Origin: Poriferisodalis sp965221945
GTDB lineage: Bacteria; Actinomycetota; Acidimicrobiia; Acidimicrobiales; Poriferisodalaceae
Assembly: GCF_965221945.1 (NCBI RefSeq)
Contig: NZ_OZ244925.1
Location: 248,001-312,000, forward strand
Direction: 5' to 3'
Length of the DNA: 64,000 nucleotides
The notes under the pieces were generated by a model. That model had not been told where the DNA came from and ran no database searches. It saw nothing but the letters and a program-made list of their open reading frames with translations. The translations under genes were made by a program, and so were the position numbers. Within the stretch, counting starts at the first letter, position 1. Each line of letters starts with the position of its first letter. Below, piece after piece: positions 23,806 through 33,964 of the stretch.

Positions 23806-24945
23806 TCAGCCGACTGCGCCGACCTCGTGCAGCTTTTCGATGTCGTCTTCGTCGAAGCCCCAGTCGGCCAGCACCTCGTCTGTGTTCTCGCCCGGTGAAG
23901 CCGGCGGCCGGGCGACCTCGCCGGGGGTACGGCTGAAACGAGGCGCGGGCGCGGGCTGCATCACGCCTTCCACCTCGACGAAGCTGCCGCGTGCAACGTT
24001 GTGCGGGTGATGGGGAGCCTCGGACAGGTCCAGCACCGGCGCGTAGCACACGTCTGAGCCGGCCATGATCTCGTCCCACTCGTCCCGTGTCTTGGTCTTG
24101 ATGACCTCGGCGAGGCGTGCCCGCTTGTCAGCCCATTCATCCCGGTCGTTGCGGTCCACGGTGGCGGCGTCGGCCAGGCCGGTTTTGGAGAGCAGTTCGT
24201 CGTGAAACTTGCCCTCGATCGACCCGACCGAGACGAACTTGCCGTCGGAGGTCTCGTACACGCCGTAGTAGTAGGCGCCGCCGTCGAGAAAGTTGGACTC
24301 CCGCTCGTCCTGCCAGCCGCCTGAGCCATAGATGCCGTAGATTGCCGCCATCAGCGATGCCGCGCCCTCGGTCATCGCTGCGTCCACCACCTGGCCCTCC
24401 CCAGAGTCGCGCGCTTCGAGCAGCGCAGCGCACACGCCGAATGCCAGGTACATGCCCCCGCCGCCGAAGTCGCCGACCAGGTTGAGCGGTGGGCTAGGTG
24501 CCTCGGCGGGACCGATGGCGTGCAGGGCGCCGGTGAGGGCGATGTAGTTGATGTCGTGGCCGGCTGCGTGCGCCATCGGGCCTTCCTGGCCCCAGCCGGT
24601 CATGCGTCCGTACACCAGCTTCGGATTGCGGGCGAAGCACTCGTCGGGTCCGAGGCCCAGTCGCTCGGTCACGCCGGGGCGGAAGCCCTCGATCAGCGCG
24701 TCGGCCTGTTCCACCAGCTTCAGCACGGTCTCGACGCCGTCGGGCGACTTCAGGTCGACCGCAACCGAGCGCCGGCCGCGGTTGAGCACGTTGAACTTGC
24801 GTCCCCGGTCGATGCCGAGGTCCTCGGGCGTCATGCGATCGATGCGGACCACGTCCGCCCCGAGGTCAGCGAGCAGCATTGCGCAGAACGGCCCTGGGCC
24901 GATGCCCGCCAGCTCGATCACCTTGAGTCCCTGCAGCGGTCCCAT
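23806..24945 (-). CDS. CaiB/BaiF-family CoA-transferase or alpha-methylacyl-CoA racemase
   Basis: Family III CoA-transferase fold, 379 aa. The stretch AGHDINYIALTGALHAIG and the following LNLVGDFGGGGMYLAFG match the alpha-methylacyl-CoA racemase branch, supplying the catalytic His and Asp pair. The family N-terminus GLKVIELAGIGPGPFCAMLLAD and the CoA-binding R-G-R-x-S-V-A-V-D-L segment are visible. A racemase would epimerise 2-methyl-branched acyl-CoAs for beta-oxidation. ATG 24945 (MGPLQGLKV) is the family start; the frame upstream is not conserved. An acyl-CoA dehydrogenase is encoded far away at 56827, but nothing links the two. Confidence 0.88.
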   Translation of the reverse strand: MGPLQGLKVIELAGIGPGPFCAMLLADLGADVVRIDRMTPEDLGIDRGRKFNVLNRGRRSVAVDLKSPDGVETVLKLVEQADALIEGFRPGVTERLGLGPDECFARNPKLVYGRMTGWGQEGPMAHAAGHDINYIALTGALHAIGPAEAPSPPLNLVGDFGGGGMYLAFGVCAALLEARDSGEGQVVDAAMTEGAASLMAAIYGIYGSGGWQDERESNFLDGGAYYYGVYETSDGKFVSVGSIEGKFHDELLSKTGLADAATVDRNDRDEWADKRARLAEVIKTKTRDEWDEIMAGSDVCYAPVLDLSEAPHHPHNVARGSFVEVEGVMQPAPAPRFSRTPGEVARPPASPGENTDEVLADWGFDEDDIEKLHEVGAVG

Positions 24946-25097
24946 GGATTCCTCCCCGTCAGTGGGCGCCGTAGCCGCACACCCGTGTCGGCGAAGTCTT
25001 GCACGCAACACACCGCATCGCCCGGGCGTGCTGCGAGCCCACGGCCGTCGGGGTGCTGGCCGGACCGCGTCGGCGCACTCACTAGCCTCGCCCGGCG

Positions 25098-26207
25098 ATG
25101 GAGCGCTTTGGGTTCGTCGGCCTGCCCAACGCGGGGAAATCGTCGCTGTTCAATTCCCTCGCTGGCGGCGGTGCGCTGGCCGCGCCGTATGCGTTCGCGA
25201 CAACCGATCCGAATGTCGGCGTGGCACGCGTGCCCGATGGCCGCCTCGATGCCCTGGCGCGCATGAGCGCAAGCCGCAAGGTGGTGCCCACGACTACCGC
25301 GTTCATTGACATCGGAGGCTTGGTAGAGGGCGCCAGCAAGGGCGAGGGACTGGGCAACCGATTCCTGGCCGGCATTCGCGATGTCGATGCGATTGTCTTT
25401 GTGCTGCGTGCCTTCACCGATGCCGATGTGCCAGGTCCCGCCGATCCGCTCGAGCACCTCAGCATTGTGGAAACCGAGTTGACACTGGCCGACTTGGAGT
25501 CGGTGGAATCTCGGATCAACCGCCGGCGCAAGGCATTGCGCAGCCAGCCCTCCGACACAGCGCTTGCCGAAGAAGTAGCAGCACTCGAGGCTGCACTCGA
25601 GCACCTCGAAGCCGGCACACCGCTGTTCCGGGCATGGCCGCTCGCTGCGACGTGCAACGGTGCCGACGAACACCCGCATCGCGTGGCGCTGCGGAGCCAC
25701 TTCCTGCTGACCGACAAGCCGGTCATGGCGGTCCTGAACATCGGCGAGGACCAGCTGGATGCGGCAGCCGAGCTTGCCGCGCCCATCGAGGCTGAGCTGC
25801 CGGGCGCCACGGTGCTGCCGCTGTGCGTGCAGCTCGAAGCAGAAGCTGCCCAGCTCGAAGCGGCCGGACGGGCTGAATTGCTGGAAGGGCTCGGTCTGGG
25901 CTCCGGAGCGCTGGAGCGATTCGTTGCTGGCGCGCACGGCCTGTTGGGATTGCGAACTTTTCTCACGACCGGCGAGAAGGAGTCACGGGCGTGGACATTC
26001 CGTGCTGGCTGGCGGGCACCGCAGTGCGCTGGCCGGATCCACACCGATTTCGAGCGTGGCTTCATCCGGGCAGAGGTGATCGATTGGGCTGAGCTGCTCG
26101 AACTGGGCTCATGGGGCGCGGCGCGCGAAGCCGGCAGGATGCGCGTCGAAGGCAAGGACTACCCGATGCGCGATGGCGACGTCGTGGAGTTCCGCTTCAA
26201 CGTGTAG
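25098..26207 (+). CDS. ychF: YchF/OLA1-family ATPase
   Basis: Universally conserved P-loop NTPase that binds ribosomes and prefers ATP. The 369-aa protein has the G1 loop GLPNAGKSSLFN, the G3 motif FIDIGGLVEGASKGEGLGN, and the altered G4 motif NIGED (NxxE instead of NKxD) that explains ATP preference. A coiled-coil hairpin (residues about 130-190) and a C-terminal TGS domain (REAGRMRVEGKDYPMRDGDV) complete it. The DUF192 gene starts 2 bases after the stop. Confidence 0.95.
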   Translation: MERFGFVGLPNAGKSSLFNSLAGGGALAAPYAFATTDPNVGVARVPDGRLDALARMSASRKVVPTTTAFIDIGGLVEGASKGEGLGNRFLAGIRDVDAIVFVLRAFTDADVPGPADPLEHLSIVETELTLADLESVESRINRRRKALRSQPSDTALAEEVAALEAALEHLEAGTPLFRAWPLAATCNGADEHPHRVALRSHFLLTDKPVMAVLNIGEDQLDAAAELAAPIEAELPGATVLPLCVQLEAEAAQLEAAGRAELLEGLGLGSGALERFVAGAHGLLGLRTFLTTGEKESRAWTFRAGWRAPQCAGRIHTDFERGFIRAEVIDWAELLELGSWGAAREAGRMRVEGKDYPMRDGDVVEFRFNV

Positions 26208-26209
26208 CC

Positions 26210-26545
26210 ATGCCGTGGTTGGCCTGTGAGGACCGCGTGGTGGCAAGCCTCGAAGTCGCCCGCGCCCGGCGCGCACGCCGTCGCGGACTGCTGGGGCGCG
26301 ACGACCTGACCGGGGCGCTGCTGATCGAGCGTTGCCGTGCGGTGCACACCGTGGGAATGAACTTCGAGATCGATGTGGCATACCTCGACGCCGACCGGCA
26401 GGTGGTCGACATCGTCACGATGCGGCCGGGCAGGATCGGCCGTCCCCGGCTCGGTGCACGGTCGGTGATCGAGGCCCGAGCGGGCGCGTTCGAACGCTGG
26501 GGAATTCGAGTGGGCGACTTGCTGGACGTCCGGCTCGACGCATAA
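26210..26545 (+). CDS. DUF192-family protein
   Basis: Small protein of 111 aa with the DUF192 core: GLLGRDDLTGALLIERCRAV, the HTVGMNFEIDVAYLD signature (family HTFFMRFPIDVVFLD), and a C-terminal GDLLDVRL strand. The function of the family is unknown; members are often exported, but no signal peptide is seen here, so this one is probably cytoplasmic. It starts 2 bases after ychF and 37 bases before rsmI, so it probably belongs to the same transcript. Confidence 0.85.
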   Translation: MPWLACEDRVVASLEVARARRARRRGLLGRDDLTGALLIERCRAVHTVGMNFEIDVAYLDADRQVVDIVTMRPGRIGRPRLGARSVIEARAGAFERWGIRVGDLLDVRLDA

Positions 26546-26582
26546 GCACACCGGCACTCGCTGGGCATGCTTGCCTACAGAC

Positions 26583-27449
26583 ATGACTGACCGGTCAGCC
26601 GCAGCCACCGCAGAGCAACCTTTGCTGTGGCTGGTCGCTACGCCGATCGGCAATATGGCCGACATCGCTCCCCGGGCGGTACAGGTGCTGCGCGAGGTGT
26701 CATTCGTGGCCTGCGAGGACACACGCCGCACGGGTTTGTTGCTGCAGCGGCTAGGCATCGGACAGCGGCCGCTCCTCGCAGTGCACGAGCACAACGAGGC
26801 TGTGGCATGCGAACAGGTGGTCAAGCGCTTGGTTGCCGGGGAGACGGCTGCATATGTGACCGACGCTGGTATGCCTGGCATTTCCGATCCCGGACAGCGC
26901 CTCGTCGAGGCCGCAGCGGCTGCTGGAGTGCTCATCAGCGTCGTGCCGGGGCCATCTGCGCCCATCGCTGCGCTCGCCGTGTCCGGCCTGCCGACGCAAC
27001 GCTGGATCATGGAGGGCTTCCTGCCCCGCAGCGGGGAGACCCGCGAGGCGCGGATGGCCGAGATCGCTGTCTCGGGGCGCACCGTCGTTCTGCTCGAATC
27101 GCCTCGACGGGTCGGCGCAACGCTGGCCGAGCTGGCTGATGCCTGCGGAAGCGATCGACTCGCTGTGGTGGCACGGGAGCTGACCAAGCTGCACGAGGAG
27201 GTGTGCCGCGGGACGCTCGCCGAGTTGGCGACCCGATTTGGCGACCCGCCCAAGGGCGAGATCGTGGTGGTCATCGGTCCGGCAGCTTCAGCGGCCCCCT
27301 CCGACGATGAGATTCAGGCCGAACTGGCGAACGAGCTCGCCGCTGGCGTCAGCGCACGCGATGCTGCGGCCGCAGTGGCACGCAAGCTCGGCGTCGGTCG
27401 CAACCGGGTGTACCCCCTCGCGGTGGCACTGGCAGGCGCTCGCGACTGA
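26583..27449 (+). CDS. rsmI: 16S rRNA 2'-O-ribose methyltransferase RsmI (C1402)
   Basis: Methylates the ribose of C1402 in the decoding centre of 16S rRNA using SAM. The 288-aa tetrapyrrole-methylase-fold protein has LVATPIGNMADIAPRA, CEDTRRTGLLLQ, VTDAGMPGISDPG and the SAM-binding VVPGPSAPIAAL loop. FYESPxR appears as LLESPRRV, and ARELTKLHEEVCRG follows. ATG 26583 is preferred; a TTG 12 bases upstream is also in frame. rsmA, another 16S rRNA modification gene, lies nearby at 29815. Confidence 0.95.
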   Translation: MTDRSAAATAEQPLLWLVATPIGNMADIAPRAVQVLREVSFVACEDTRRTGLLLQRLGIGQRPLLAVHEHNEAVACEQVVKRLVAGETAAYVTDAGMPGISDPGQRLVEAAAAAGVLISVVPGPSAPIAALAVSGLPTQRWIMEGFLPRSGETREARMAEIAVSGRTVVLLESPRRVGATLAELADACGSDRLAVVARELTKLHEEVCRGTLAELATRFGDPPKGEIVVVIGPAASAAPSDDEIQAELANELAAGVSARDAAAAVARKLGVGRNRVYPLAVALAGARD

Positions 27450-27519
27450 GCCAGCGAGTACCCGGACTCGTCGCTGAAACTCCGCAAGCTCCCCCGCTGC
27501 CCCTCACTACCCTGCAGGC

Positions 27520-29019
<1,500 letters not shown>

Positions 29020-29029
29020 GCCCATTGCG

Positions 29030-29818
29030 ATGAACACAGAGGACCTGGCCGAAGTCTGGATCGACAGCCATTGCCACCTGTGGGACAACGGCGCCGACCT
29101 CGTCGCCGAGGCGCACCGAGACGGGGTCACCTGGGTCATCGACATCGGCACCGACGTTGAGCGAAGCATTTCGGCACTGGAGCGCGCCCGGACGTTGCCG
29201 GGTGTCGCCGCCACCATCGGGCTGCATCCCCACGATGCGGACTCCGGACCTGCGGCGCTCGAGGCGCTGGAGCAGCTGATCGCTGCAGGTGAGTCGCCGG
29301 TCGCGATCGGCGAATGCGGGTTGGACTACTACTACGAGCACTCCGATCGGGCCAGCCAGCGTGAGGCGTTTGCGGCCCAGATTGCGATGGCGCACCGCTA
29401 CGAGCTGGCGCTGGTGATTCACAGCCGCGACGCCTGGGAGGACACGTTTGACGTGCTCGACGCCGAGGGCGTGCCTGAACGCACCATCTTCCATTGCTTC
29501 ACCGGGGGACCCGACGAGGCCCGCGCGGCACTCGATCGCGGCGCTTCGCTGTCGTTCAGCGGCATCGTGTCGTTCGGCAATGCGTCCGAGATCCGTGATG
29601 CTGCCGCCCTCGTTCCGGCCGACCGCTACCTCGTCGAGACAGACGCGCCGTACCTGGCCCCTGTGCCCAAGCGCGGCAAACAGAACCGGCCGAGCTGGGT
29701 GCGTTTCGTAGGCCAGGCGGTGGCAGCGACACGGGGCATCTCTGCCGCCCAGGTTGCGGCTGAGACCACGGCCAATGCCGAGCGCATGTTCCGGCTTGGC
29801 CCCTTTGCTCTCCCATGA
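29030..29818 (+). CDS. tatD: TatD-family metal-dependent hydrolase (DNase)
   Basis: TIM-barrel metal hydrolase with reported 3'-5' DNase activity. The 262-aa protein shows the first metal site IDSHCHLWD and IGLHPHD. The catalytic Glu is in IGECGLDYYYEHSD, the further ligands are VIHSRDAWED and FHCFTGG, and the last Asp is in LVETDAPYLAP. ATG 29030 follows the metG stop by 10 bases, and the last 4 bases (ATGA) overlap rsmA. Confidence 0.95.
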   Translation: MNTEDLAEVWIDSHCHLWDNGADLVAEAHRDGVTWVIDIGTDVERSISALERARTLPGVAATIGLHPHDADSGPAALEALEQLIAAGESPVAIGECGLDYYYEHSDRASQREAFAAQIAMAHRYELALVIHSRDAWEDTFDVLDAEGVPERTIFHCFTGGPDEARAALDRGASLSFSGIVSFGNASEIRDAAALVPADRYLVETDAPYLAPVPKRGKQNRPSWVRFVGQAVAATRGISAAQVAAETTANAERMFRLGPFALP

Positions 29819-30663
29819 CCAACCAGTTGCTGACGCTCCCTGCCGTCAAGGAGCTCTTGGAACGGGCTGGCACTGTTCCGCGCCGCAGCCTCGGCCAGAA
29901 CTTCGTGGTCGATCCCAACACCGTGCGCCGCATTGCCCGCTTGTCAGGAGTCGGGCCTGGTGACCGTGTCGTCGAGATCGGCGCCGGATTGGGTTCGTTG
30001 ACGGCGGCCCTGGCGGAGGCCGGAGCCACCGTCGTCGCCGTGGAAACCGACGGTCGGCTGGTGCCACTGCTGCGCGAGGTGCTCAGTCCCTACCAAAGCT
30101 CGGTGGAGGTGGTGCACGCAGACGCTCGCCGCATGGACTGGAACGCACTCCTGGGGGGTACTGGCTGGCACCTCGTGGCGAATCTTCCCTACAACATCGC
30201 CACCTCGTTGGTGCTGACCGTGCTCGACGAGGTGCCTGCCGTTTCCCAGCTGTTGGTGATGTGCCAGCGAGAAGCCGCCGAGCGACTGGCTGCGGAGCCC
30301 GGCAGCGGTGCCTATGGCGCCGTTTCGGTGCGTGTTGCGATCCACGCTGACGCCGAACCGGCTGGCGCGGTACCGGCCACGGTCTTCTATCCCCGTCCCG
30401 ATGTGGAGTCCGCGCTGGTGCGCATCACCCGGCGTGCAGACGCGCTGGAATCCGAGTTGCGCGCCGAGATCGAACGGCTCGTCACCGCGGCCTTCGCGCA
30501 CCGCCGGCAGATGCTGCGTCGTACGTTGCGGAGCGCCTTCGATGACGCCGATGCAGCGCTTGTGGCCGCGGGCGTCGACCCGACCGAGCGCCCCGAACGG
30601 CTGGGGCTTGCGCAGTGGGTACATCTCGCCACAGTCTCGCTGGCCGCTCGGCAGCAAGCCTGA
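29815..30663 (+). CDS. rsmA: 16S rRNA dimethyladenosine transferase RsmA (KsgA)
   Basis: Dimethylates two adjacent adenines (A1518/A1519) in the 3' hairpin of 16S rRNA during late 30S assembly. The 282-aa protein has RRSLGQNFVVDPNTVRRI at the start, SAM motif I VVEIGAGLGSLT, and catalytic motif IV NLPYNIATSLV. The C-terminal helical domain includes AFAHRRQMLRRTLR. It overlaps tatD by 4 bases, and ispE starts 7 bases later. Confidence 0.96.
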   Translation: MTNQLLTLPAVKELLERAGTVPRRSLGQNFVVDPNTVRRIARLSGVGPGDRVVEIGAGLGSLTAALAEAGATVVAVETDGRLVPLLREVLSPYQSSVEVVHADARRMDWNALLGGTGWHLVANLPYNIATSLVLTVLDEVPAVSQLLVMCQREAAERLAAEPGSGAYGAVSVRVAIHADAEPAGAVPATVFYPRPDVESALVRITRRADALESELRAEIERLVTAAFAHRRQMLRRTLRSAFDDADAALVAAGVDPTERPERLGLAQWVHLATVSLAARQQA

Positions 30664-30670
30664 GACGGCT

Positions 30671-31519
30671 GTGCCGGCGCACACCTCCGCTCACCGGCAG
30701 CCAATTCGCCTGCTTGCCCCAGCGAAGCTGACGCTGCAGCTGCGCATCACTGACACTCGCCGAGACGGCCATCACCTCATTGATGCCGAGATGGTGACGC
30801 TGGACCTGTGCGACGAGCTCGTCGTGCATCCGAGCACTGCATCGTCGGTTGAGGTGGTGCCATCGGTCGGCGCAGCCGGTGCAGCCGACTGGGACATCCC
30901 CAGCGACCGTTCCAACTTGGTGATCCGGGCGCTGGAGCTGGCGGGCCGGACCGCCCACGTCGAGATCCGCAAGCGCATACCGCCGGGCGCCGGGCTCGGC
31001 GGAGGATCGGCCGACGCAGGCGCAGTGCTTCGCTGGACGAATCGTCTCGCAGTCAGCGAGGCCGTCGAGGCAGCCTCGAAAACGTCCCGTCCCCAGACTC
31101 CGACCCTCGTCTCTCCGCAACAAGCGGCGACCCTGGGCGCAGACGTGGCGTTCTGCCTCACCGGCGGCCGAGCTCGCGTGACGGGAATCGGCGAGATCCT
31201 CGAGTCGATCCCGTTCCGGCATCAGGCCTTTGTGCTGTGGACGCCGCCGATTCAGGTCAATACCGCAGCGGTGTACCGGATGTGGGACGAGATGGGGGGA
31301 CCGGGCGGGGGCTCGAACGACCTCGAACCGGCCGCACTGGCCGTCTGTCCCCAACTTGCGGCTTGGCGCGATGAACTCGCGCAAGCCACCGGGCGAACGC
31401 CTCAGCTGGCTGGCAGCGGCGGCACGTGGTTCGTCGCCGCGCCGTTCGGCACACGCCTCAACCTGCCCGTGCGCGACGGCATCAGCGCCCTGCGGGCGCG
31501 TGTCATCGGACGGCTCTAG
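30671..31519 (+). CDS. ispE: 4-diphosphocytidyl-2-C-methyl-D-erythritol kinase IspE
   Basis: Fourth step of the MEP isoprenoid pathway, ATP-dependent phosphorylation of CDP-methylerythritol. The 282-aa GHMP kinase shows LLAPAKLTLQLRITDTRRDG with the catalytic Lys region, RIPPGAGLGGGSADAGAVL as the ATP-binding glycine loop, and LGADVAFCLTGGRARVTG with the conserved Asp. SNDLEPAA and LAGSGGTWF are the C-terminal motifs. GTG 30671 is chosen, 7 bases after rsmA. The frame extends far upstream only as a shadow of rsmA. Confidence 0.93.
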   Translation: MPAHTSAHRQPIRLLAPAKLTLQLRITDTRRDGHHLIDAEMVTLDLCDELVVHPSTASSVEVVPSVGAAGAADWDIPSDRSNLVIRALELAGRTAHVEIRKRIPPGAGLGGGSADAGAVLRWTNRLAVSEAVEAASKTSRPQTPTLVSPQQAATLGADVAFCLTGGRARVTGIGEILESIPFRHQAFVLWTPPIQVNTAAVYRMWDEMGGPGGGSNDLEPAALAVCPQLAAWRDELAQATGRTPQLAGSGGTWFVAAPFGTRLNLPVRDGISALRARVIGRL

Positions 31520-31550
31520 GCCATCGCCCTAAACCATTGCGGTCGCTGGG

Positions 31551-31646
31551 TCAGCGGTTGCGACGTTGGTAACGCGTGCGCCGCAACATTTTGCGGTGCT
31601 TCTTCTTGCGCATCCGCTTGCGGCGCTTCTTGACCAGCGATCCCAT
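31551..31646 (-). CDS. Ribosomal protein bS22 (AURKAIP1/COX24 domain)
   Basis: A 31-aa, extremely basic peptide starting MGSLVKKRRKRMRKKKHRK and ending RRTRYQRRNR. It matches actinobacterial bS22 (MGSxxKKRRKRMxKKKHRK), a small-subunit protein seen near the decoding site in mycobacterial ribosomes and related to mitochondrial AURKAIP1. It is encoded opposite to the surrounding genes, between ispE and tRNA-Gln. With bL37 at 23635 it makes this window hold both miniature actinobacterial ribosomal proteins. Confidence 0.92.
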   Translation of the reverse strand: MGSLVKKRRKRMRKKKHRKMLRRTRYQRRNR

Positions 31647-31787
31647 CGAGCGCTGAACGCTACCGCCTCGCAGTCGGCGTCCCACGAGAACTCGCGGATT
31701 CCGAGCGCGGGCAACTCCCTGACCATGACATTCGCGCAGGTCGCTACCCTCGATAAACAAGCACGCCGGTTGACGCGGCATGCGCGA

Positions 31788-31859
31788 TCGGGGATCGTTC
31801 AATTGGCAGGACATCGGGTTTTGGTCCCGACAACGGAGGTTCGAACCCTCCTCCCCGAA
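31788..31859 (+). tRNA. tRNA-Gln (anticodon TTG)
   Basis: A 72-nt cloverleaf: acceptor TCGGGGA pairs with TCCCCGA, the anticodon stem is TCGGG/CCCGA with loop TTTTGGT giving anticodon TTG, and the T arm is GGAGG-TTCGAAC-CCTCC. CCA is not encoded. It lies just upstream of the glmU-like gene, as in many actinobacteria. Confidence 0.95.
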
Positions 31860-31888
31860 CCGCCCCATTCCCAGGTCGGACCCGCACG

Positions 31889-32665
31889 ATGCGCTCGGTT
31901 CCGATGAGCCAACCCTGCGCAGCCATCGTGTTGGCAGCGGGCGCGGGCACTCGAATGGCCTCGGACGTGCCGAAGCCGCTCCTTCCGGTCGCAGGCCGCG
32001 CCATAGTGCTGCGGGTGCTCGACGCTCTCGCAGGTGTCGACGCCGAGCCGGTCGTGGTCGTGATCGGGCATGGCGCAACCCAAGTCCGCGACGCCGTTCA
32101 GACCGCAGCGCCGCAGCCCGACCGCCTGGTGTTCGCGACCCAGCCCGCCCAGCTCGGCACCGGCGACGCAGCACGCGTGGGCCTGCTGGCCCTCAGCCAG
32201 CTCTCAGAAGCCTCAGATGTTCTGGTGTTGCCGGGCGACACGCCGTTGCTGCGTGCCGCGACGCTGGGCCAGATCATCTCGGAGCGCCGGCGCGTTGACG
32301 CTGCTGCGAGCTTGCTCACGGCTTACGTCGACGACCCAACCGGTTACGGGCGCATCGTGCGCTCTCGGGGGCTCATCGGGATCGTCGAGCAACGAGACGC
32401 CTCGCCGTCGCAAGCACGAATCAACGAGATCAATGCGGGCGTGTACTGCTTTCGCATCTCACTATTGCGCCGGGTACTGGGCGAGCTGAGCCCGGCCAAC
32501 GCTCAGTCGGAGTACTACCTCACCGATGCCATCGGATTGCTCGCGCGCACCGGCCAGTCGATCTCGGCTGTGCCGGCTCCGGACCCTGCCGAAGTGCTGG
32601 GTGTGAACGATGCCGACCAGCTGGCGGCGTGCGAGGCAGTGCTGGCGGCGCGGCGCGGTCGCTGA
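31889..32665 (+). CDS. glmU: UDP-GlcNAc pyrophosphorylase domain of GlmU (acetyltransferase half absent)
   Basis: Nucleotidyltransferase that makes UDP-GlcNAc for peptidoglycan. The 258-aa protein has the nucleotide-binding LAAGAGTRMASDVPKPLLPV, QLGTGDAARVGL, VLVLPGDTPLL, and DDPTGYGRIVR. NEINAGVYCF and NAQSEYYLTDAIGLL follow, all GlmU N-domain marks. It stops at the end of the pyrophosphorylase domain; the left-handed beta-helix acetyltransferase domain (about 200 residues in full GlmU) is missing and no remnant follows. Acetylation of GlcN-1-P must then be done by another protein, or substrate use differs. ATG 31904 is an alternative start. prs follows after about 200 bases. Confidence 0.88.
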   Translation: MRSVPMSQPCAAIVLAAGAGTRMASDVPKPLLPVAGRAIVLRVLDALAGVDAEPVVVVIGHGATQVRDAVQTAAPQPDRLVFATQPAQLGTGDAARVGLLALSQLSEASDVLVLPGDTPLLRAATLGQIISERRRVDAAASLLTAYVDDPTGYGRIVRSRGLIGIVEQRDASPSQARINEINAGVYCFRISLLRRVLGELSPANAQSEYYLTDAIGLLARTGQSISAVPAPDPAEVLGVNDADQLAACEAVLAARRGR

Positions 32666-32863
32666 GCGTCCAAAACGCAGTCGCACAGCGAAAATCTCCG
32701 GTGTTCTGCAGGTGCCGTCAGGTAGCCTCAAAGTGTCGCCGGACTGCTGAACATGCCGCCAAAACCCATTGCCGAGCGTTTCGCCCAGCCTTCAAGTGCT
32801 GCTGCTTCGAGCGCGTCTGTGTTGAGCACGGCGCCAAGGGGACGGCTGCGAAAGGAACACGCA

Positions 32864-33847
32864 ATGGAGCTGGTCACCAAGAAGCGCCTGCACTTGTTCA
32901 GCGGAAGGGCGAATCCTGAATTGGCCACTGAGATCGCTGAGCAACTGGGCGTGGAACTCGGTGATCCAGGACTCATCGACTTTGCAAACGGCGAGATCAA
33001 GTGCAAGTTCGCGGAGTCGATTCGCGGCGGCGATGTCTTCATAATCCAGAGTCACGCCGCTTGCGAGACCATGAGCCTCAATGACGCGATCATGGAGCAG
33101 CTCATCATGGTGGATGCCGCCCGGCGTGCATCGGCCAAGCGCATCACCGCGGTTGCGCCGCTGTACGGCTACGCCCGCCAGGATCGCAAGGCCGCCGGCC
33201 GCGAGCCGATCACTGCGCGACTGCTCGCCGACATGTTCTCCGTCGCCGGCGCAGAGCGTCTCGTGTCGATTGATCTGCACAGCGGTCAGATCCAGGGCTT
33301 CTTCGACGGTCCGGTGGATCATCTGACTGCTGCGCCGGTGCTCATCAGGTACTTGTCCGACGTCATGGACCCCGACTCAGTGATCGTGTCGCCCGATACC
33401 GGTCGGGTGAAAGTGGCTGAGCGCTATGCCACACGGCTGGGCTGCGATGTTGCGTCGATTTACAAGCGCCGCTCGGCTGACAGCGCGAATGAATCGGAAG
33501 CGCTCGGCATCATGGGTGAGGTGACGGGACGCACCTGCGTGATCATCGATGACATGATCGACACGGCTGGCACCATCTGTTCGGCCACCGAGACGCTGAT
33601 GGCCCATGGAGCGGCCGACGTGATGTGCGCCAGCACTCACGGCGTGTTCTCCGAGCCGGCCGTCGACCGCCTGAAGAACTCGTCGCTGAGCCAGGTCATC
33701 GTCACCAACACAGTGCCGATCCCAAGCTCGAAGCAGTTCGACAAGTTGGTGGTGCTGAGTGTCGCTGGGGTGTTCGCCGATGCCCTCGAATCGGTGTTCG
33801 AGGACGCTTCGGTCTCGGAGATCTTTGACGGCCAGAACTTGTTCTAA
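32864..33847 (+). CDS. prs: Ribose-phosphate pyrophosphokinase
   Basis: Makes PRPP from ribose 5-phosphate and ATP for nucleotide, His and Trp synthesis. The 327-aa protein has YGYARQDRKAAGREPITARL, the metal-binding DLHSGQIQGFFD, VSPDTGRVKVAERYA, and the PRPP loop VIIDDMIDTAGTI. ATG 32864 is supported by AAAGGAA 8 bases upstream; the frame continues to 32753 without family likeness. The roughly 200 bases before it show nothing that I can name. Confidence 0.97.
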   Translation: MELVTKKRLHLFSGRANPELATEIAEQLGVELGDPGLIDFANGEIKCKFAESIRGGDVFIIQSHAACETMSLNDAIMEQLIMVDAARRASAKRITAVAPLYGYARQDRKAAGREPITARLLADMFSVAGAERLVSIDLHSGQIQGFFDGPVDHLTAAPVLIRYLSDVMDPDSVIVSPDTGRVKVAERYATRLGCDVASIYKRRSADSANESEALGIMGEVTGRTCVIIDDMIDTAGTICSATETLMAHGAADVMCASTHGVFSEPAVDRLKNSSLSQVIVTNTVPIPSSKQFDKLVVLSVAGVFADALESVFEDASVSEIFDGQNLF

Positions 33848-33964
33848 AGCAATTCTCGGCGGCGTCGACGCTTGGATCTCGTAGGCTTCCCAGCCGCAAT
33901 CAGAACATGCGCCAATCGCCCAAGAGCCCAAGTGTTGAAGGGGCCAAATGTTGAAGGGATCGGC

